Program-made: the position numbers and the translations under genes | The notes under the pieces: model-generated | Databases searched by the model: none | Told to the model about the DNA's origin: nothing | What the model saw: only the letters and a program-made list of their open reading frames with translations | From: Atrina japonica | Taxonomy: Eukaryota > Mollusca > Bivalvia > Pterioida > Pinnidae | Length of the DNA: 64,000 bases | NCBI GenBank assembly: GCA_030159075.1 | Contig: BROG01000031.1 | Location: 801,501 to 865,500 of the forward strand | Reading direction: 5' to 3' | Shown: piece after piece, positions 31,590 through 44,521 of the stretch | Numbering within the stretch: the first letter of the stretch is position 1 | Layout of the letters: the number at the start of each line of letters is the position of its first letter

Positions 31590-33880
31590 AATAATGCTGG
31601 TCATTGGTTATTTACTTGGAACTTAATATTTTTAAGCTTACAAATCTGTTGTAGACTCCAAATTTTGCTTCACTCAGATTTGCACTAAATACTAAGCTGT
31701 CCTGAAGTAATTATTAATTCTGGTTAATTGATATCTTGATCATTTATGTAAACCTAGGACAGTAATCAAATCCAAAAGTTTCCTTTGAACTGTAGTGTTT
31801 ATATTTAGCTTTTGAAGAAAAATAAGAGAATGTAAAAAGTGTTTTTTCAGATTATTTAAAACTTTTTATAAAACAGACAATGATTTAAAAAATTGTACAG
31901 AATGCCTCATTGATATTTAATTCAGTTGATAATATAATAAATTGTAATTAAAATAATAATTAATGACATGTATAATTGTATTAAAATATATTCAACTCAT
32001 ACATGCATTATAATGGGCATTGAGGAATTTAAGTCTCTTCATATATTTTACTAGAGTTTAATGGATTTCATTTTGTGTTACTGAATTTTAAGGATGACGT
32101 GTCTGGTAATTATCTTTTCTGGCCAGAATGTGTCTACGACACAGCAAATATGCTGCAATATAAGGAACATTCATCAATTCATTGGTTTTTGCAACAATAT
32201 GTTAATATTTATTTGTTAATCATCCCTTTTTCTTCATTTGTAAAAAGTCCACTTGTAAAATATATTATCTTCATCTTGCTCAGATAGGAACTTGGAGATA
32301 AGGCATTATCCTGTGTCTTTGAGGGTTAGAGGTGTGATGATCAAAAACATGAATTGTTCCTGGTATAAAAGAAAATAATATACTTGCAGGAATAGTATTT
32401 AATTGTATACATGTGTTGCAATACATAGGTGTTCTTCTATAAATATACAATACCATATTTTGATATTTTTTACTGTAAGTATATATAAAGTTGTATTTGA
32501 CTGCATCTGTGTTCTATAAATTTAGTAGGTTTTATTACCAGATATGTTTTCACATTATGCATTTTCAAAAGTTGATATTTACAATTTGCATGGGTCAATA
32601 CTCAGTATTAAATGTATATTTCAAACAGCCTGTCCTGCTTCTGTGTTGATGTTATACAGATAATGGCATTTGAAAGGCAATGTAATACCATACCTTATGA
32701 ACTTTCTCAGAAGACATAAGAATCAAGGAAAGTGTATTCATAAAATTTAATGATTCTTTGGACTCCAAACCTAACATTATGGATATTACAAATACCATTC
32801 TGTTGAACTTCTGTTGTCTTCACCATTTCTGTCATTGATATTCATTGTCTTTTAGCATCATATTATTAATGGTGTTTATGTTGCCCAAATGATTCTGTAT
32901 GCTGAGCCTGTTCTGTGTATAACTATTTTATGATCTTGGTGGCTTTTTTTTGCCAGCATCAAATTTCACTATTTGACGTTAATTTAAAATGTACACTTTT
33001 GATAGTGATGGTTGAACTATATTGCAAATAGCCTCATAATTTCTGTTTTGATATTTATTTGACTGGGGAGTAACTTCAAGTGTAACTGGTTGTCAAGGGG
33101 CATTACTCTTTTAATGACACCTGATTCTGTTTATGGATGTTCAAGAGGTGTATGTCTGCTGTTTATTGTGTATGTGTATTAACACCATACAAACTTCGCT
33201 GCATGTTGGTATCTACTTAAATTTAAACATGTTAGGTGTGGTACATTAAGTTATTACAGTTTATGTTTTCCTATATAGGAGCCTTAAATGGAATGCTTTA
33301 ATTTTTTAAATCTTAGACATTATAAACATGTCCAACGACTCCTGATAACTTTTTCTGATCTTTTAGCAGTTTTTTGTCAGATAAAGCGGTTGTCTTTACA
33401 AAGAAAGATAGTTAGTAAGCATTCTACAAGATCGTCTCCACCAAGAATAAGATGTCAGTGAGAAATCAATACAGTCAGAAAACAAAACAAATTCTCAGAC
33501 TTCAATGACAACATTGACCCAGCATCAGAATTTCAAAGTAAGCAAATGAAACATTGTTTCACCACAAATAGATTAATCAAGAAGCAAGTGTGAGCATTGA
33601 CTGCTGCTTGTTAGTAATGACAAGTTAATATAAACAGTATTGGTGTCTAGCGATGGTACAGTACATCCCCACACACGCCCCACACACAAACACAAAATGT
33701 TTATTTAACTCTTTAACAGACTAGTCTTCACGATCAGAATTTCATTTTGCTGTAGCCTACATGTTTTTGTTAAATTACTTGAGTTGAACATGTCTACATA
33801 GTCCGTATAATTACTCGGAAAGCCTGTTACTTAGTTTGACAATATTCTGCAGGATTATATACCGATAGTTGATAAAGGAA
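31590..33880. other. No gene seen
   Basis: AT-rich sequence downstream of the RRM gene. Frames such as 32075-32287 are short, hydrophobic and unsupported. Confidence 0.5.
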
Positions 33881-33886
33881 ACTCAC

Positions 33887-34114
33887 ATGGTGCCTTTGTG
33901 TTGTAGTCACTGATGTGTGCCTTTGTGTTGTAGTCACTGATGTGTGCCTTTGTGTTGTAGTCACTGATGTGTGCCTTTGTGTTGTAGTCACTGATGTGTG
34001 CCTTTGTGTTGTAGTCACTGATGTGTGCCTTTGTGTTGTAGTCACTGATGTGTGCCTCTTTGTTGTAGTCACTGATGTGTGCCTTTGTGTTGTAGTCACT
34101 CATGTGTGCCTTTG
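33887..34114. repeat. Minisatellite, 27-bp unit, about 8.5 copies
   Basis: The unit is built from GTGTGCCTTTGTGTTGTAG plus TCACTGAT and is nearly identical in all copies (one has CTCTTTG). Divisibility by three leaves frames open in several readings on both strands; they are artefacts. Confidence 0.97.
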
Positions 34115-34604
34115 CTAGGCATGCAGTTTTCAAACAATATACCGGTATTGGATGTTGTTTTTCCGTAAATAAAAATGATTTGTGAAAGCACATTTATTGT
34201 TCATGTGCTGTATTGGAGGATAATTCTATTGATTAATGTAATTTATCATCAGGTCATACCTTAAGTATTTATCATTGTATATTTATAAAATGTCTTCTTT
34301 ACAGTCAAAGTTCATATTTATTTATTATACATGTATTTAATTTGATGAATGAAATGAAACTTAAATTTGATTGTACAATGATTAAATTTTAATTAAAGTT
34401 ATAGCAATAAAATGGTGATTTCAATTCATTGTCATAATTGTTTATTTTTATTGATACATGTATATTATTAATGGTTGCCATCATCATTATCTTTGTCATT
34501 GAAAAAAAGGAATCTGTAGGGCACTAGATACATAGCTGATAAAACATGTTACATTGTTATTTCCATTGCAGTTGGAAGTTTCATATGCTAAATATAAACG
34601 CAGT

Positions 34605-34731
34605 AACTGTCATAACTGGTACCGCATAACCAGGTGATTATTTTATAACTCTCACAACTGGTACCGCATAACCAGGTGATTATTTTATAACTGTCACAAC
34701 TGGTACCGCATAACCAGGTGATTATTTTATA
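34605..34731. repeat. Tandem repeat, 3 x 42 bp
   Basis: Each unit has CTGGTACCGCATAACCAGG (with an internal CTGGT/ACCAG inversion) and TGATTATTTTAT. Copies differ at one or two bases. Confidence 0.95.
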
Positions 34732-34734
34732 TTA

Positions 34735-37690
34735 AAAATATCTGTTGTGTATAGATAATACCTTATAAAGTTCACAAAAACTAAGATAGTCATCATTTTT
34801 ACAGTGATCACTCTTAGAATCTTTAAACATTTGTCATCATATTAATTTTGAATTTCCCTGAAGTGTGTAAATATAAAAAAAATGACAATTTTTGTGTTTA
34901 CATCTACCAAGTACATTAAAAAATATAACATGACACATTTGATTCCAGTATTTTGGCCTTGTCTCAAACCATCATTTTCTATCGGTATTATGAGTCTTCG
35001 AGGTCAATGGACATGAAGTCTTAACGATGGATACTTATTTTGAACATTTATTTCCATCTTTTTACACCTCTAACTTTGGTATTCTGTTGACATTTTGTGT
35101 CATCTTAATGCTTCTGGGGCAAACTTCATAAAAAATACAACAAAGCATACAGATACTTCATTATCTAAGGTCAACAACAAATGGTTACATAGAACAACCA
35201 GGAAACGAAAACTTTTGGTAAAAAGAAAAAGGTATTCTTAACCTGATATACATGTATTTCAGTACTTTTATAGTTCAGAGACTTCTAAATTGCATCCAAA
35301 GACAACGTTTTCCAAAATTATTACAAATGCTATTACGTCGATATATCTATAAATAATCCCTGTCGGTAAATATGAAATTGTTCTTGAAATATCGCTGATA
35401 ATATAAAAATCTATGCACAGAAGATGTTTAGATTTACATGTATTCGCAATTACAATTTTCTGTGTTGTGTAGCTTGTTGTATTCTTTGTTCGTTTTTTAC
35501 CAGTTGATGCATCAACTCTGTTAATATGTTGTCATATGATATGGCACAGCCTCAACAGAGAAAAGTCAAAGCACATTTTCAGCATAAAGTTGATTTACAA
35601 TTACGGAAACTTTGCAAATAAATGTGAACATTAACAAAAAAATCAACGTCAATGATTTTCAAATTGCACTTTAACATGTAGTTACATTGTATTTGAGTTT
35701 AGAATTTCGGGAAAAAAATATCACGGCGCTTTAAAACATAGGTCTAGAGAACATGCCCAAATGTCTGCTAAAATTAGTCTAATGTGCTTTATGAGTTTTG
35801 TGACATCTCTTATTATTTTCGACATATTAAGAATCATGTCCCTGTAAGCGTCCCTTCCTTTTAGTTTACACAATTGAGAATCTTTTCTAGTCGGTTGACG
35901 AGATGTGGACCCGAATAACCGTTTACGTTACAATCTAACCCCCAGCAACAGAAGAATATTGATAGACCTGTGTCCTCGGTAATACACCGTGCCTTATAAA
36001 AACAGTTTTACCTCAATTTGACTATTAATTGGCCCCAATAAGCGCGCACCTCATTTTTATGCAATTTTGTAGCGTCCTTTGTCAGATACGGTACTTGTTT
36101 GAAAATTTTACGTTTCAATAAGTTTTAACTTTGTGCAATTATAAGAAAATTGATAATTTTGCATTTCTTATGCTATTGTAATACGCAAATGGGTTAAGCA
36201 GTCCATTCATCTTGTGTTTCTCCTCGCTGGAATAAGTAAACCGTCTTCACGGCTGCCGTATGAAAATTTCAAGACTAGTGGTTTTCAGATCATACCATGT
36301 TCATTAAGTTGATCTTTTTAAGTAAAATTGAAGAAGTACTAATCATCAAAACTCATATCCATTATAACACGACGAGATTGATATCTGTTTTTACAAATTG
36401 ATGGAACATCAACGCAGTTTTGTTATGCTAAGTTGTTTATTGGGAACAAAGCACATTTTGCAGTATGGGGTTAATAACACGTTATATTGACGCAAAATTA
36501 CGCATGTATATGCATTTCAGCAACATAAACTCAACTTCAAGATTGAAATTTACAAATCACACTTTTAGTCGTATGTTTTTGCTTTTTAAAAGGAAGAAAA
36601 TATAGTAACAATTCGCTGAAAAACATCTACAAAACTTGTTGAAATGTATGGTATTTAAGGTCAGTTCGGCGTCCTTTATGAATTGTAAGACATTATAAAT
36701 TTGCTTTAGAATGTTACTTTTCAATTAATTTTTACCATTATACTATTGTGATAGAATTGACATTCAAAGCGATAGACTGGACTGTTAACAATTCTTGCGC
36801 ACGATTAATATGCAAATAAGTTTTGGTCAAGTTTCCCTTACTATGTATTGGCAAGATCAGTCTGTGAAGTTGCGTAATTCCTCATTCGCGTGATCTTAAT
36901 TGATGAGAAACTCGCGGCAATCTTTGAAGTTGGGGAAAATGTTTTACATGTACACGTATTGATCTGCAAATTTCAGGCTACTGATCGGGAGTATAGCGTA
37001 AAGGTAATACTGCCCTGTCGCAGATATTTAATATCGATGAAACTATGTTTATACACACAAGATTTTATAATCATATCGCTGATCTATGTAGTTTGTTGCA
37101 TAACAAATAAGCCATCAGTACTCGCGTTAGTCCAAATGTCTGATCCGATTTTAGTTGCTTTTTGTTTGTAAAACCTAATTTTACCGAATTAAAAAGTATT
37201 CAGTTTACTTCGTGTATTATACCTCAGTAAAACTTACGATTGCCATCAACTCGTATCCATGATTTCAGTACTTTGATTTGTAATGGTAGACATGTGAAGT
37301 TGGACATAATGATATATTCGCGATGGTCCTTGATGTTGGGAAGCTTTCAGGAGAATGTTATATACACATACACACGATCAGACACTCTTCTTGAGATTAA
37401 AAGTGCTACTGGTGGATTCTGTCGCATAGAAAAAAATATATCTAGCTTTATATATCGCTGTATCTATGAAGTCTTGTACGTGTTATAACAGTATAATAAA
37501 TACATCATCAGTACTGGCATGTGGTATAAATGGTAAAGGATATGAATAAATGTGTGATGTTTTGCTCATTTTAAAATAAAATAAAAACAGGTTTTAACTA
37601 GTTTACGTTTATTAAAATACGTTGGCCGGATATTATATTCATATATTTTCTTTTGCCATGTCACCGGTTTCAAACTGACAGCGTACAGGC
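34735..37690. other. No gene seen; upstream region of CSKMT
   Basis: AT-rich intergenic DNA. Around 36880-36960 the words CTCGCGGCAATCTTTGAAG and TTGGGGAAAATGTTTTACAT resemble 58590-58630 inside the MITE at 58103-58935, so part of this region may derive from a related element. No TATA box or CpG-rich promoter could be fixed for the gene at 37697. Confidence 0.4.
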
Positions 37691-37696
37691 GGAACG

Positions 37697-37808
37697 ATGG
37701 TATCGATATTGCCGAAGAAACTCGTCTTCAGTGTTTTTAACTCAGCGTTATGTGGCAATATAACGAAGAGATTAATCACTTGTTCCTTGAGTTGCAAATA
37801 CATCGATG
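37697..37808 (+). CDS. CSKMT: CSKMT exon 1 (mitochondrial presequence)
   Basis: The ATG in GAACGATGG opens 37 codons plus one base, ending at CATCGATG/GTAAAT. The split codon G/AT gives Asp and joins exactly to exon 2. The encoded peptide has the composition of a mitochondrial presequence, which supports this as the true first exon rather than chance. Confidence 0.7.
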
Positions 37809-40800
37809 GTAAATATAGACTATATAAAGGTCGAGTGCGGCGATCGTGTGCTGCTCACTGTACAGTTTGATAAACAAAAGTGTTGCTTCCCTTGATATAG
37901 CCATCTGTTCTTCAACGCTGGTTCCATCGGTTTTTATACGAGAACTGTGTTTTGATTGTAAGCTAGAACAGAGTATGATGATCACAGCTTTGATTTTTCA
38001 AAAATGTAATCCGACGAAACGACAAGTTTATGTCCTACGCCTGCTCTACCATCACTCGTCAAAAAGATGTGTGAATATAAGAAATCTCAGAAACCAAAAT
38101 ATAAATCATAAATATAAATATAAATATGTCCAGGACATAGGTACAAATCTGGTAAAAAAAATTACAACTACGGACCTCTTGAAACCAAGAGGTGGGATCA
38201 GGTGCCACGGAGGAGTAAGAATCCCCTATCGACCGGTCACACCCGCCCAGAGTCAAATTAAGATGAAATACGTGAGGAACGAATCCTCGTCATAAACGCG
38301 GTTTTCGATATCCCTGTGTCAATAATTTGTCAGTGAGTAGTTTACCTCTGTATATGAAACGTGCATATGTTGAACATGACCTGGCATATCGGATCATTTG
38401 TGAAATATAAACTCCATATGCGCGGAAAGCCGAAATCGTCGCGTTTGTTGTATAGCTTAGTTGTTAATTTCCCGTCTGTGTCTATAGTAAGTAAAATGTC
38501 TAAGTACGAAGCGTGTGTGCTTTATGTGTTGTTGTGTCTTAAATTTCTAGTTCGCTGGAATATATTGCATTGACATATGTATGAAAATTGTCATTATTAA
38601 TTGACAAAACGTCGTCGATATATCTAAATGTCAAATTAAAGGACACCGCTAACTTTTTCTTCTTTTGATTCAGCAGTTTCGAATGAAGTCTGCTTCCTGT
38701 GATTGAAGGAACAGGTCGGCCAATAAAGGGGCACAATTAGTTCCCATAGGAATGCCGACAGTTTGTTGAAAGACCACGTCTCCGAACATTACAAATATAT
38801 TGTCTATTAGAAATTCCAGCATGTTTTTTATATTAACTTCAGTGTATTTATGTGTAGAATCAGAGTGGTGTTTGACGAAATAAGTATCCCGATAGCCAAT
38901 TACTAGATATTTAAATTTTGGGGTACCACCTTTAGTGAAAAAACAGTTGTCTATGATGCTAAAAAGTCTTTCCTTTAATTTTTTTATGTGGAATTGTTGT
39001 GTAAAGAGTAGAGAAGTCATAAGTTTTGATACTGTGAATTCGAGAAAAATTGTGTGCCTTAAAATTTTCTAAAAGCTGTTTAGAATTTTTAAGTATCCAC
39101 ATCTGATTTACACCGCTTCTGGAATAAGCAACTGTACAGTATTGTTGAAGTTTTTCCTTAACGGCTGTCAATATCTTGGTAAGGAGTAAAGATAAAGGTT
39201 TGGTAGAACATTTGCTGGATCCTGCTATGTATCTTTGCTTATATGGGGTTTTATGAAGTTTATGTGTCCGATATAAATATGGTAGCTCAAAATCGGTATC
39301 CGTTGTAGGTTTATCAAATGAGCGTAATACGGATTTTGAAGGATCTCGTCCTTTGAAAGTGAGCTACGTGTGTATGTAGGATTTCCAGAATTCGTATTAA
39401 ACCCAATTTCTTCTAATAAACAATTATAGTAATGTGCCTTGCAAATAAAAACTATATTATTATTTATATCTACTGGGACCAGTACATATTGGTCATGTAA
39501 TCTATCCAGCTCGGTTACCAATTCTGGATCAATAAATACAGTGGGATAACGTGTTTTCATGGTTCATGTTTATGAATACGATATTTTATTAACCACTGAA
39601 TAGCTTTTAGCCATTCAGACAAAGTGTCTGGTTCCACGTCTTTATGTTTGGCCCACTGTCTGGCATAATCTTTAATAGAATTCATAACTAAACTGAAATT
39701 CTGTAGCCAATTAAAAGAACGGGCTTCGCGGTATTTTGAACCTCTTAAAATAAGATTTTTGAGGTTTTCATTTTCAACAATAGAAATGTGCCCGGTGATT
39801 ACATGACCGATATGATTATCTTTGAAGGGAAATGATGCACATGAACACGTGGCGGTGTTATGTAGAAGATGGTTGATGTCTAGGCATTGAAAAACCCGTT
39901 TGTAATGGAATAGCTTGGATGCGATGCTGGGTGTATAGCTATATGAAATGCAAGGCGTGGTCTTCAATTTAAAAAATGGCGGAACACAGGATTGTTTTGT
40001 GATTCCGAACATTACTAATATTTAAAGCGTCTATACCTTTATTTGTAAATTTAAGTTTAAGGAAAAGGCGTGTCTGTTCAGAATAGTTATGGCTAGTAAC
40101 GCTTGTAGTCTTGAACAGTCTGTGATAAGCAATGTCCATTATAACGGAGTACAGTGTGTATTCCGGGGTTGAAAAATCCGTTTGGTTGTTTATTCTTGCT
40201 TCTTGGAAAAGTTCATGAAGAAGTTTAAATGGAATAGAATAAAGTTTGCTGGGAATGTGATGAAGACCCAATTTTTTGTTAACGTAGGGTAAAAGAGACG
40301 AAGAAGCGACATCATGTATGTTGGGTCTGTTGTATGAACGATGTCCGGGACTTCGTTTACGTCTTACGTTGGAATTAAAAAGTTCCATCACATTGACATT
40401 ACCACACTGTGGACTCGACAAATTCCCCACACCTTGGATATTATCATTACATCCATAGGCGTATGCAGTGCCAAGCTGTCGAATCCAGTATTCTTCACGT
40501 TGTATCAAGTGTTTTACGCCACATAATTTTTCATTTGTAAATAAGCCTAAAAATGTTATTTTGTATAAATGGCGGATAAACTTTATCACAAAACTAGCTA
40601 ATGTCCCAGCGGAGTTCTAGCCACCCTTTATGACAACACAGTTACACCCATTAATTTTTATACAATATCATTATTAATTTTCGTGAAATTTACTTTTTAT
40701 ACTTGCAGATTCGTATCTAAGCAAAAGAGATTATTGGCGGAGGCGATATGACTGGAAGAAACAATCCGAATTTGATTGGCTGCTTGATGCAGAGAATGTG

Positions 40801-41364
40801 TCCGAGCACGTGTTGCCAATGTTAGAAAATATTCACGGAGAAACAGACGATATTAGACTGAATGTTTTAGACATAGGGTGTGGCACTTCCGAGCTACCAT
40901 TATGTTTACTGGAAGGAAGTATAGTGCCTATCAAAATGTATTGTGTTGATTATGCTATTGGGGCACTTCAGTGGCAGAAAACTCTTTTATCGAATCCCAA
41001 AGCCGAGTTTGGCGATATTTTGTCTAACTACTGGCTGGCAATGGCCGATGTCTGTAATCTTCCATTTAAAGACGGCATATTTCACGTCATCATTGACAAA
41101 GGAACTAGTGACTCTCTATTAAAATCAAAAGATGACGGTAACGAATTAGCCTGTAAAATGTTGCAAGAGTGTAACAGAGTCCTAATACAAAATGGAATTC
41201 TTATACAAATTACTGACGAGGACCCGGATATCCGATTACCTTTCCTTCAGAGTATTGGATGGAAAAATAATTGCAGCATTTCTTTCAAAACAATCGTACC
41301 TGATACAAATATTTCATCGCAAATCCAAGAGTATTTCATTTATACATTACATTTCGGGCCCTGA
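37697..41364 (+). CDS. CSKMT: Citrate synthase-lysine methyltransferase (METTL12 type), 2 exons
   Basis: Exons 37697-37808 and 40709-41364 join in phase 1 to 256 codons (255 residues; vertebrate CSKMT is about 240). Residues 1-36 are hydrophobic with scattered Lys/Arg and no acidic residue (MVSILPKKLVFSVF, ITKRLITCS), as in mitochondrial targeting peptides. The class I methyltransferase core shows motif I VLDIGCGTS (90-98), acidic loop CVDYA (D118), and MADVCNLPF (D151). The CSKMT-typical DKGTSDSLL (167-175) and LIQITDEDPDIRLPFLQ follow. FDWLL near residue 59 matches the family's N-terminal FDWF. The enzyme uses S-adenosylmethionine to methylate a lysine of citrate synthase in the mitochondrial matrix. 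The intron holds an antisense Penelope-like element. The gene is convergent with DECR2. Confidence 0.85.
38083..40620 (-). mobile_element. Penelope-like retroelement, 5'-truncated and decayed, GIY-YIG part upstream of RT
   Basis: Minus-strand fragments run in order. First come residues of a GIY-YIG-type nuclease (REEYWIRQLGTAYAYGCND, near 40500). Next is a linker region. The reverse transcriptase follows with motif A YDFSTLYTTIPH (about 39000), motif B GIPMGTNCAPLLADL (about 38750), motif C RYIDDVLSIN (about 38620) and a thumb remnant with KLYNKRDDFGFP (about 38440). The nuclease precedes the RT, the permuted order described for Naiad-type Penelope-like elements, not the usual C-terminal order. 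Frame changes near 40000, 39560, 39000 and 38700 and stops break the ORF. The core GIY-YIG start is missing, as expected for 5' truncation near 40620. The 3' end shares its sequence with the fragments at 44866-45030 and 42409-42480. Confidence 0.8.
38290..40620 (-). pseudogene. Broken GIY-YIG/reverse transcriptase ORF of the Penelope-like element
   Basis: At least six partial frames cover it: 39969-40589, 39557-40012, 39225-39560, 38959-39171, 38670-39020 and 38539-38736. Open sequence with RT-thumb character runs on to about 38290. Adjacent frames overlap by a few bases to about 60 bases, the pattern left by small indels. All catalytic RT motifs can still be read. It cannot encode a single protein as it stands. 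Confidence 0.8.
40709..41364 (+). CDS. CSKMT: CSKMT exon 2 (methyltransferase domain)
   Basis: Acceptor TTTTTATACTTGCAG at 40708, then an open frame to TGA at 41362. It completes Asp38 and encodes SYLSKRDYWRRRYDWKK, FDWLL and the whole SAM-binding domain. There is no internal stop. The right end of the Penelope-like element is only about 90 bases upstream of this acceptor. Confidence 0.9.
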
Positions 41365-41841
41365 AGGTCGCATGGAGTATGTGACCGGTGTTCTTACCAC
41401 ACCAAAGTTCAAATGAGTTGTTAAACGCATAGGTCCCTACAAAATGCATTTCCAAATTAGATGAACAGGGACAGAGAGGCTGGATCAAAGGTAGACCGAA
41501 CTTTCTGGCCCGATTTTAAGCGATTTTTTTTCATTTTTGGTGGTAAAATCACAAAAATATCACTAAAATCGGGGCAGAAAATTCGGCCTAGATCAAAGCC
41601 AACCATGCTGTGATAAAAGCCAACCACGCTGTGATATATACATACACACAAATGAGTATACATGTAGATCTACATGCATGAAGAGTACTTTTATCAGTTA
41701 AAGATAATGCTAAATGTTTTAATATATGTTATATGAACATTTATATATATTTTAACACCTGTTAACGATTTTTAACTGTACGACGATAATGAAATTTTAT
41801 CACTGTCAAGTTTATTAATGAAGTTTTTCAACTAAAGACTT

Positions 41842-41847
41842 AATAAA
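41842..41847 (+). terminator. Candidate polyadenylation signal AATAAA
   Basis: Clean AATAAA about 480 bases after the CSKMT stop, in ACTTAATAAAGATG. Assignment to CSKMT rests on position only. Confidence 0.3.
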
Positions 41848-41959
41848 GATGCATGTAGAGTCAGTCATATTAGGACCTGTTGACATCGACACATTTAGAC
41901 ATCACGGGTTCCATTTCATTGCATACAAATAGGTCATGCCAATTATATATTAATGATTT

Positions 41960-42125
41960 GCTGAATACAGTATTTTTATCTTTTCACTGAGCTTGGCCTT
42001 TTCAACGACCTCAGAAGGTTTTTTGGAGCATTTGTGGCAGGTGTGGCAAGCTGGAAGGGAACGCCACTCCTTCCGGACACCTAGTCTCATCCCGTTTGGG
42101 ATTCGCAATTGTGTTTCATGTTGAG
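41960..42125. repeat. Probable transposon remnant with a 55-codon frame
   Basis: On the minus strand a frame with CHTCHKC and a basic tail stays open for about 55 codons to a TAA. The plus strand reading (WQVWQAGRE-like and HLVSSRLG-like words) resembles fragments often seen in decayed transposons of aquatic animals. No donor or acceptor pair supports a host exon. Confidence 0.3.
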
Positions 42126-42408
42126 ACTATTTGTTTATCGAATTTATTGTAATCTAATGGATTTTTAGTTTCGATTATCCATGTGTACTTCTTCATTTTT
42201 ACTTTGTTTGTTTCTCTCAATTTCATAAAATTTTATTAATCATTTTATTTTAATATAAGAAAAAATATTAACTGAAAAGTATTGCATTGTTTTTAGAAGT
42301 GCGTCACAAGTTAAAATTTAAGGTGTGAAAAAGAGCTATAACATAAACAAAGACACTTAACAGTTCTCTACATAAACACATAGAAACTTACAGTTCTACA
42401 TGCACGAA

Positions 42409-42480
42409 CCTCAGAGGATCTAGAGGTGGGATCAGGTGTCATATGGAGGAGTGAGCATTCCCTGTCAACCCAACATACAC
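42409..42480. repeat. Penelope-like element 3'-end fragment
   Basis: TAGAGGTGGGATCAGGTGTC, then GGAGGAGTGAGCATTCCCTG, matches the element end at 38190-38235. It is a short solo remnant in the same orientation. Confidence 0.6.
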
Positions 42481-43009
42481 CTTCAGTTCATAGTTAAATA
42501 CAAATGAAATAAAATATAAACACCGAGGTTTGGTGATTTGAATTCATATCTATTCATGAATTTGTTGTTAACTGAAAGATCCCATATATCATTAATACCC
42601 TTAGACTTTTGTGAAAATCTTAGCAATGAATTAAAGATTGCTTCATGCATCATTTGGATATTAGGATTTATATATTTTCATAGATGAGGTATATTACATA
42701 TAAGTGCAGACATATAGACTATTTTTAGGTAACCATGTGGTTTGAAAACTGTTTATATTTACAGTATTATGGCTGTTCAATGTATTGGATTTACACCCAC
42801 ATAAAGTTTATTTAAATTTGAAAGAAATCTTGCATTATTAGTAATGGGAGACTTTCCCCCTTGAATTGCTTGATGCAATTAAAATTCATTTTTAGTTATC
42901 TATAACCTTTAAAATAACAATGATGAACATTTAAAATATAAATTATATAGATTTTGCAAAAAATGACTAAACCCCAGTTTCAATGAAGAGCAAACAGACT
43001 ATAAAAACT

Positions 43010-43252
43010 AACAAGACTTGTTAATGGTTAGATCATTGCGCTTTAATCCATGAAGTCTCTCACTTCCTGTAAGCACATGTTCGAGTCCTGCTGGAAGCTA
43101 AGCTGATTTTTGTGAGAAAGTTTGCCAGTTTACTTTCGAAAGGCCGGTGGTTTCTTCCCGGGTACACTGTAACCGGGTTATCTCCTCCACCATTAAAAAC
43201 TGGGCGTCGCCATATAACTGAAAAATTGTTGATTGTGGCATAAAACACTATT
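43010..43252 (+). mobile_element. tRNA-derived SINE, family 2, copy 2
   Basis: The head is degenerate (AATGGTTAGATCATTGCGC), the box B-like word is TGTTCGAGTCCTG, and the body is GGAAGCTAAGCTGATTTTTG, CTCCTCCACCATTAAAAAC. The tail is ATTGTGGCATAAAACACTATTATTCAAATTCC. It matches 29353-29560. Confidence 0.8.
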
Positions 43253-43254
43253 AT

Positions 43255-44520
43255 TCAAATTCCGATGTCTTATATTACAGATCATAATACAAATTGCCAG
43301 ATACGGTTGACCTGTTATGATAGAGCAATTTAACTGATTATCAGAATCTGACAATACACTTGCCAGCTCTTTGTTATTGAGGACTTACTTATTTAAGATT
43401 CATTTTTACAATATTTCCATTTGTTATATCTTGTGAATTGAATGTAATACTGCTTATCAATAGATACAAAAAAGTATTTGGTGCTATTCATCATGTTTGT
43501 TTTGATCTGGTTGGTAAATTGCTGAGAATGTTTAATTCCAGTAACCATACCTTCAGTGCTATGGTAATAAAAATCTCTTGGCAGCGCAAAATCGGACTCC
43601 ATGTTTATTCCCCTCACTTTGTTCATTCTCACAACTGTCGATACAATACCAGCAATCCGAACATCTCTACAAATCTTTCTGCGACAATTTTATTGTTGTC
43701 ATATTGTCAGAGTCTTGGATATTATCTGAATGTCTAAATACTTTATAATTATAGCTATTACAATAACAGTTTATTTCAAAATTTATCACAAATTTACAAT
43801 TTTCACATGACAATTTCCACTCATAATGGCAATTCTTTTTTTCCAATAAGTTAATGTATCAATTTGTAATAATGTGACCTGAAAGACAAAATTTGTTATC
43901 CAACAAGCTTTCTGCAAATAAAAAAAACAAAATAAATACCAAATATGTGTAGTCTTTATTTTTAACTGTGTCATCACACAATATATTGCACACAAACGGA
44001 AAATCTGTGTTCTGTCATTAAATGACATATATACCATCAAATGTTATTTACAATGATTTTGTTATTCTAATACAGCACCTGTTAATTAGTCTTTATACCT
44101 TACTTCATGTAAAACAGATACATTTCATAAGATTACTTATACTAAAGACATATCATTATCTATGTGATTTTGGTGTAAAGTAAAAGTTCAAAGCACCATA
44201 AATCACAAAAATCAATAGTATAACAACAAATTTATAAAAATAATAAAAAGGCTGCTGTTTTATGACAGATCACTAGCAAAATCAATACAATTTATGACAG
44301 ATCACTAACAAAATCAATACAATTTATGAATTAACATCAATGAAAAAATGTTTTTCAAAATATAGAAACATAAAATATAAATCAGGGGTATGGTATGACT
44401 ATTATCACAAAGAGAATGGATAAATATTTTTTTTCAGATTTGGTCCCATTTTTATCAAATTAATTCATGTAGATTTTTGTTTCAGGAATTCTATATAAAA
44501 AAACCAAATGTATTTGACAT
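43255..44520. other. No gene seen; DECR2 3' flank
   Basis: AT-rich DNA between the convergent genes. A minus-strand frame at 43393-43632 contains a donor-like CTGAAG/GTATGG but has no partner exon. DECR2 3' UTR and polyadenylation site are probably here but not fixed. Confidence 0.4.
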
Positions 44521-44521
44521 T

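Noticed and set aside
33827..34193. Threonine/histidine-rich and Cys/Val-rich repeat frames
   Set aside because: Produced by the 27-bp minisatellite on both strands.
37846..38295. 149-codon plus-strand frame in the CSKMT intron
   Set aside because: It reads through the antisense 3' end of the Penelope-like element and does not fit the phase of the CSKMT exons.
43393..43632. Minus-strand 79-codon frame with a donor-like CTGAAG/GTATGG
   Set aside because: No matching acceptor exon with consistent phase was found and no family is recognisable.
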